A DNA stretch of 64,000 nucleotides. It comes from Heterostelium multicystogenum (lineage: Eukaryota > Evosea > Eumycetozoa > Acytosteliales > Acytosteliaceae). The notes under the pieces are model-generated. The model saw only the letters and a list, made by a program, of their open reading frames with translations, was not told the origin of the DNA and did no database searches. Below, in pieces: positions 58,677 through 64,000 of this stretch. The number at the start of each line of letters is the position of its first letter. Within the stretch, counting starts at the first letter, position 1. Location: positions 1-64,000 of the forward strand of contig RCNN01000040.1 in NCBI GenBank assembly GCA_003667245.1, given 5' to 3'. Made by a program: the position numbers and the translations under genes.

Positions 58677-61600
58677 ATGTCCAAAGAAGTTAGTATAAAT
58701 ATAAATATCGATGAGTCACCATCGGTGGAAGATGGAACTAAAAAGTTTGAAAGAGTTGTCCAATGAGTTGGAAACTCAGGGTAAAGCGTTACACCATTCA
58801 AGATTATTCAGAGAGATCAAGGTTGATCCCGGTGAAGATATCGAGCTTGGCGATAGATTTAAAGAGGATGACAAAGAGAATGAAGATGACTTCAAGCTCA
58901 GAAAATATTTTGAAAATTCACAGAGAATGAAATTGGAAATTGGTGGAAAGCCAAAGAAGATGGGTGTCTCCATTAAGAACCTGACTGTAGTAGGTCAGGG
59001 TGCCGACTCTTCTATCATAGCCGACAATTTCACTCCATTCAAATTCTTATTATCTGCACTCAATCCATTTAATTTGTAAGTAAATCAAAAATGAATCCAT
59101 TTCTTGGCAGCTTGGAATTGAAATTAATATAATAAATTTCAAAGATTTAAGAGTAGGGAAATAAATACTTTCAATATATTGAATAGTATCAATGGGTACA
59201 TTGAAGATGGAAAAATGTTGTTGGTTTTAGGTCGTCCTGGATCAGGTTGTTCGACACTGCTTAGAGTGATTTCAAATCAAACCGAATCATATATCGATGT
59301 CACTGGTGAAATTAAATATGGAAATATTCCAGCCGATGAATTTGGAAGATATCGTGGTGAAGCAATTTATACTCCCGAAGAAGATATCCATTTTCCAACA
59401 CTCACCGTTTTCGAAAACACTTGATTTCACATTGAAATTGAAAACTCCAAGTCAGCGTTTGCCAGAAGAAACTAAAGCCAATTTTAGAACCAAAGTGTAC
59501 GATTTGTTGGTAGGAATGTTTGGTTTGGTAAATCAAAGAGACACAGTATGTATTTATATAAGTGAAGATGTATGATCATTTATTAATTCTTCACTTAGAT
59601 TGTTGGAAATGAATTTATACGTGGATTGTCAGGTGGAGAAAGAAAGAGAATGACCATCACTGAAGCCATGGTCTCAGGATCAAGTATCACATGCTGGGAC
59701 TCATCAACTCGTGGTTTGGACGCAGCTTCAGCTTTAGATTATGCCAAATCATTGAGAATCATGTCCGACACTCTACATAAAACGACAATTGCTTCATTCT
59801 ACCAAGCTTCAGATTCAATCTATAACTTGTTTGACAAAGTAATGGTCCTCGACAAAGGAAGATGTATTTATTTTGGTCCAATCGAATCAGCCAAGCAATA
59901 TTTCATTGATCTTGGATTTGATTGTGAACCAAGAAAGTCTACAGCTGATTTCCTTACTGGTATTTCCAATCCTCAAGAACGTATTGTTCGTCCTGGTTTT
60001 GAAGGACGTGTTCCAGAGACATCTGGTGATTTGGAAGCTGCCTGGAAAAACTCATTCCTCTTCAAACAGCAAATGGAAGCCCAACAAATCTATGAAGCCA
60101 CCGTTGAGAAAGAGCAGCCATCAGCCGACTTTATCCAACAAATCAGAAATGAAAAGAGCAGAACCTCTTCAAAGAGTTCTCCCTACAGTTCAAGTTTCAT
60201 CACTCAATGTATTGCACTCACCAAGCGTCAGATGCAATTAAGTTATGGTGACAAGTTCACGATTGTTTCACTTTTCTTGACAGTATTTGTCAATTCTTTT
60301 ATCCTTGGTGGTGTTTATTTCCAGATGGATAAAACCACCGATGGATTATTCACAAGAGGAGGTGCTATCTTCTCCTCAATTATTTTCATGTGCATTCTGA
60401 CCAGTGGAAATCTTCATGCCACTTTCAATGGACGTCGTATTCTCCAGAAACACAAGTCCTATGCACTTTACAGACCATCAGCATTCTTGATTTCACAAGT
60501 CATTGTTGACATTCCATTCGCTTTTGCCCAGTCAATCCTACATGCAGTCATTGCTTACTTTATGTATGGACTTGACTACAACGCAGGTAAATTCTTTATT
60601 TTTGTATTCACATTGATTGGTGTCACACTGGCTTGTGGATCATTATATCGTGCTTTTGGTAATTTCACACCAACCTTGTTTGCTGGACAAAATTTAATGA
60701 ATTTTGTCTTCATCTTCATGGTTAACTATTTCGGCTACACAATTCCATATGACAAAATGCATCCATGGTTCAAATGGTTCTACCACGTCTCACCACTTTC
60801 ATATGCATTCCGTGCATTGATGACCAATGAATTCAAAGGAAACGATTTCTCATGCGAACACTCTGCAATTCCATTCGGACCAGGTTATACTGACTCAAAC
60901 CACCGTATTTGTCCAGTTCCAGGTGCTGTCGAAGGTCAATTGAGTGTCAGTGGTGAATCCTACATCAAAGATTCATTCAGCTTCGATGTCGACCACAGAG
61001 CAATCTATGTCATTGTTGTATATGTACTTTGGTTGTTCTATATCCTGTTGAACGTTTTTGCAGTTGAATTCTTTGATTGGACTGCAGGTGGATACACCCA
61101 AAAAGTTTACAAGAAAGGAAAGGCTCCAAAGTTGAACGATGTTGAAGAGGAACGTGCTCAAAATAAAATCGTTGAGCAAGCCACATCTAACATGAAATCA
61201 AATCTAAAGATTCACGGTGGTATCTTCACATGGGAGAATATCAACTACACAGTCCCAATTCCAGGTGCCGGCCAAAAGTTGTTACTCGATGACGTACTTG
61301 GATGGATCAAGCCAGGACAAATGACAGCATTAATGGGATCCTCAGGTGCTGGAAAAACTACATTGCTCGATGTTCTTGCCAAGCGTAAGACAATCGGAAT
61401 AGTCAAAGGAGATGCTCAATTGAATGGAAAGCCATTGGATATTGACTTTGAACGTATCACTGGTTATGTTGAACAGATGGATGTTCACAATCCGGGTTTG
61501 ACTGTGCGTGAGGCATTGCGATTCTCTGCTAAACTTCGTCAAGAGCCAGAAGTCCCATTGGAAGAGAAATTCGAATATGTTGAGCGTGTTCTTGAAATGA

Positions 61601-63131
61601 TGGAAATGAAACATCTCGGAGATGCTTTGGTCGGAAGTTTAGAGAATGGTGTTGGTATTTCTGTTGAGGAACGTAAGCGTCTCACTATTGGTCTTGAGCT
61701 AGTAGCCAAGCCACATATTCTCTTCTTGGATGAACCAACCTCAGGTTTAGATGCTCAATCATCATACAATATAATCAAATTCATTCGTAAGCTCGCCGAT
61801 GCTGGAATGCCCTTGGTTTGCACTATCCATCAGCCATCACCAGTTTTGTTCGAGCATTTCGATCGTATACTCTTGTTGGCCAAAGGTGGAAAGACCGTTT
61901 ACTTTGGTGACATTGGAAAGAACTCTGAAACATTGGTCAACTATTTCGAAAAGAATGGAGCTCGTCAATATGATTCATCTGAAAATCCAGCTGAATATAT
62001 TCTCGATGTGATTGGCGCAGGTGTCCATGGAAAGACCGATTTCGATTGGAGTGCAATTTGGAAGAGTTCTACTGAATATAATCAAACTAAACTGGAGCTT
62101 TCACTCCTCAAAACAAGAGAAGAATTGGTCAAATACATTTCCCACGAAGACCAGGATAGCAAGGCACCAAGAGAATTTGCAACTGGCTTCGCCACTCAAT
62201 TTATTGAAGTTTATAAACGTCTTAATTTAATCTGGTGGAGAGATCCACAATACACAATTGGTTCATTTGCACAATCAATCATCTCTGGATTGATCATTGG
62301 TTTCACATTCTACCAATTACAAAAACTCATCATCCGATATGAACCAAAGAATATTCTTCTTGTGGGAAGGAATGGTGCTTGGAGTACTCTTGATTTACTT
62401 GGTCCTACCACAATTCTTTATCCAAAAGAACTTCTTCATGCGTGATTTCGCCAGCAAGTATTACTCATGGCACAGTTTCTCACTTGCCATAGTAGCTGTT
62501 GAAATCCCATACGTTCTTATCTCTACAACTTTGTTCTTCTTAGCCACATACTGGACAGCTGGTCTCCAATCTGATGCCATCACTGGATTCTATTATTGGC
62601 TAATCCACTCAATGTTTGGACTCTATATTGTCTCATTCAGTCAAGCATTGGGTGCTGCTTGCTTCAACATTGCCATCTCGATTGCAGCACTTCCAGTCCT
62701 CCTCTTCTACATCTTCTTATTCTGTGGTGTCCAGATTCCATATTCATTGCTTCCATCATTTTTTCAAATGGATGTATGCTTTGAACCCAGCCAAGTATCT
62801 TTTGGAAGGTATTGTCACAACCATTCTCAAGCCAATTGATGTTGAATGTAAACCCGAGGATCTCATTGTCTTCACTTCACCCGATGGACAAACATGTCAA
62901 TCATACACCGAACAATTCACACAAAATGCACCAGGATACGTGGTATCAATGAACAACAATCAAACCGAATGTGGATATTGTATCTACAAAGATGGTTCTG
63001 AATATTATGAAACCTTGGATTGGCATTACGAGAACCGTTGGAGAAACATTGGTATCTTGGCTGCATATTGGGCTTCCTCAGTTATTTTTATTCTTGCATT
63101 TGTATATTTAACCAAGAAAGGAAGAAGATAA
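58677..63131 (+). CDS. Full-size ABCG (PDR-type) ABC transporter
   Basis: Full transporter with two nucleotide-binding and two ABC2-type membrane halves, in NBD-TMD-NBD-TMD order. NBD1 has GRPGSGCST (the Lys-to-Cys Walker A typical of PDR proteins), signature LSGGERKR and [14 protein letters not shown]2 has GSSGAGKTT, signature [14 protein letters not shown] and [14 protein letters not shown]. Exports hydrophobic compounds or lipids at the plasma membrane or vacuoles; substrate unknown. Exons: 58677-59075, 59145-59545 and 59599-63131, introns of 69 and 53 nt. The start ([14 protein letters not shown]) needs a shift near 58760; other breaks are near 59418, an A run near 62323 and a T run near 62760. 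A CysTyr-rich extracellular loop precedes the last helix. The dictyostelid abcG family is large, so I give no member name. Confidence 0.93.
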
Positions 63132-63270
63132 ATACATATTATTTAATAATAAATCATTATTATCAATACAAATTAATAAATTTTAATTATTTATTTTGGA
63201 TAAAAATAATTTCAAATTATTACATTTAAAATTGTTAAAGTTTATTCATTCACATATAAATATTGAAGAG

Positions 63271-63513
63271 ATGGTTACCATAATGTTAAATAAATATATA
63301 ATCATCATTGTTTTTATTGTCATATTTGCTTTAACAATCGTTATTAGAGGTGAGAGTACTATAGTTAGACCTCGATGTCCAGCAGTGGCAAGAGCCTTTG
63401 GAGATGAGTGCTTTCAACAACATTCCTCATGTGCATTAGACACTGATTGTCAAACTTATCAAAGATGTTGCTTTAACGGATGTGGAAATAGTTGCTTCGG
63501 AGAGAAATATTAA
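63271..63513 (+). CDS. Secreted WAP (four-disulfide core)-domain peptide
   Basis: About 80 residues. A hydrophobic signal sequence (IIIIVFIVIFALTIVIRG) follows a short basic start; Met at 63271 or 63283 is possible. The mature part is a WAP-type four-disulfide core: RPRCPAVA, DECFQQHSSCALDTDCQTY, QRCCFNGCGNSCF, with the C...C..D.DC....CC...CG..C spacing. WAP domains often inhibit proteases or act as antimicrobials; for an amoeba, defence against ingested bacteria is only a hypothesis. Single exon, 140 bp after the transporter, which may mean little. Confidence 0.78.
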   Translation: MVTIMLNKYIIIIVFIVIFALTIVIRGESTIVRPRCPAVARAFGDECFQQHSSCALDTDCQTYQRCCFNGCGNSCFGEKY

Positions 63514-63612
63514 ATAAATACAATTATATCGTACATGATATCAAATAAATTATCTTTATTACCAATAACAATGTCACTAAGAATGTTTTAAAGTTAATGG
63601 TTTGTTTTGTTG

Positions 63613-64000
63613 TTAGTTGGTTTTTGGTTGAGAGCCACTTAAAACTTCTTGGCACCATTTATAAATAACTAATTGATTGGTTCTTTGAGCTTCGTCCATA
63701 ACCATTACAATTAGATCCTTTTCTTGCATTTGAACTGCTTTGAGATATGCTGATTTCAGTTTGTTGCACATGATGCAAACTCTTACACTGTTACGAGCTG
63801 AGTGGAGTTTGGTGATAAATTTCTCGGCTGTCTTTAGTTCCTTCATTTCCAAACAAAGAATTTCAATGACTGACATTGCTATACTATCCCAATCGGATGG
63901 ATCAATAAAGTTACGAAGATTGTTCAATACCTCTTCGATCTTGGAGTAATTTTTCTTTCTTGCCATAGCCGAGAGAGCATTGGTATATACAGTTGGAAGC
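63613..64000 (-). CDS. C-terminal end of a large helical-repeat protein (partial, runs off the window)
   Basis: The frame is open up to the window edge at 64000, so the 5' part is missing. The visible end is helical (LPTVYTNALSAMARKKNYS, DSIAMSVIEILCLEMKEL, LHSARNSVRVCIMCNKLKSAY, KWCQEVLSGSQ), suggestive of the C-terminal alpha-solenoid of ZFYVE26/spastizin-type proteins. That likeness is from memory and weak; other solenoid proteins would fit. Confidence 0.55.
   Translation of the reverse strand, partial: LPTVYTNALSAMARKKNYSKIEEVLNNLRNFIDPSDWDSIAMSVIEILCLEMKELKTAEKFITKLHSARNSVRVCIMCNKLKSAYLKAVQMQEKDLIVMVMDEAQRTNQLVIYKWCQEVLSGSQPKTN

Noticed and set aside
59221..59260. Walker A Cys instead of Lys in NBD1 of the ABC transporter as a defect
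   Set aside because: GRPGSGCST is the normal, asymmetric first site of PDR-type transporters.
1..64000. CRISPR arrays, tRNA or rRNA genes, full-length transposons
   Set aside because: No regularly spaced direct repeats, no A/B-box pairs with cloverleaf potential, no long terminal repeats and no transposase or reverse-transcriptase motifs were seen on either strand.

Overview
The window is nuclear DNA of a social amoeba (dictyostelid), and I count about 28 protein-coding genes. The signs are AT-rich intergenic DNA with long A/T runs, mostly short introns (about 49-123 nt) with GT(A/R)AG-type donors and CAG/TAG acceptors, Asn/Gln/Thr/Ser homopolymer runs inside proteins, and a gene set typical of Amoebozoa (mitochondrial dynamin B, a TSET coat subunit, a PDR-type ABCG transporter). 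Coding DNA is less AT-biased than I would expect of D. discoideum, so another dictyostelid lineage is more likely; I cannot name the species.

Layout. 0.3-6.4 kb: mitochondrial Lon protease and a proline/glutamine-rich beta-helix protein, both on minus. 7.9-14.3 kb: a divergent protein kinase, a CHY zinc-finger protein, a FAM177-family protein, an unknown gene and a leucine-rich-repeat protein. 15.3-27.4 kb: small heat-shock protein, leucine aminopeptidase, a bromodomain protein, the mRNA cap-1 methyltransferase CMTR1 and dynamin B. 28.3-36.1 kb: an SDHAF1-like LYR factor, a SprT/GCNA-like protein, glycine-cleavage T protein and the WD40 TSET subunit TTRAY2/TWD40-2. 36.6-38.9 kb: a P-loop NTPase plus nuclease-like protein resembling Crinkler-type proteins. 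38.9-42.3 kb is a gene-poor gap. 42.3-57.6 kb: UTP6, two small secreted proteins, LSm1, a multidomain membrane protein (DUF5648-like, LamG-like, transmembrane, and a methyltransferase-like domain like those of bacterial polymorphic toxins), PRPF4, DSS1/Sem1 and the DNA polymerase delta small subunit. 57.6-58.7 kb holds a long near-perfect inverted repeat. 58.7-64 kb: a full-size ABCG transporter, a WAP-domain secreted peptide and the 3' end of a gene that leaves the window.

The genes do not form operons. Many serve mitochondria (Lon, dynamin B, SDHAF1-like factor, GcvT) or RNA and DNA metabolism (CMTR1, LSm1, UTP6, PRPF4, POLD2, SprT-like). Neighbours are often convergent or divergent with short spacers.

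A window-wide feature must be kept in mind: most long genes are interrupted by single-base frame breaks, usually at short homopolymers, while the protein family match continues in the next frame. Housekeeping genes such as gcvT and the ABC transporter carry several each. I read these as assembly or sequencing indels rather than a cluster of pseudogenes, and CDS spans below cover the whole gene including introns and breaks.
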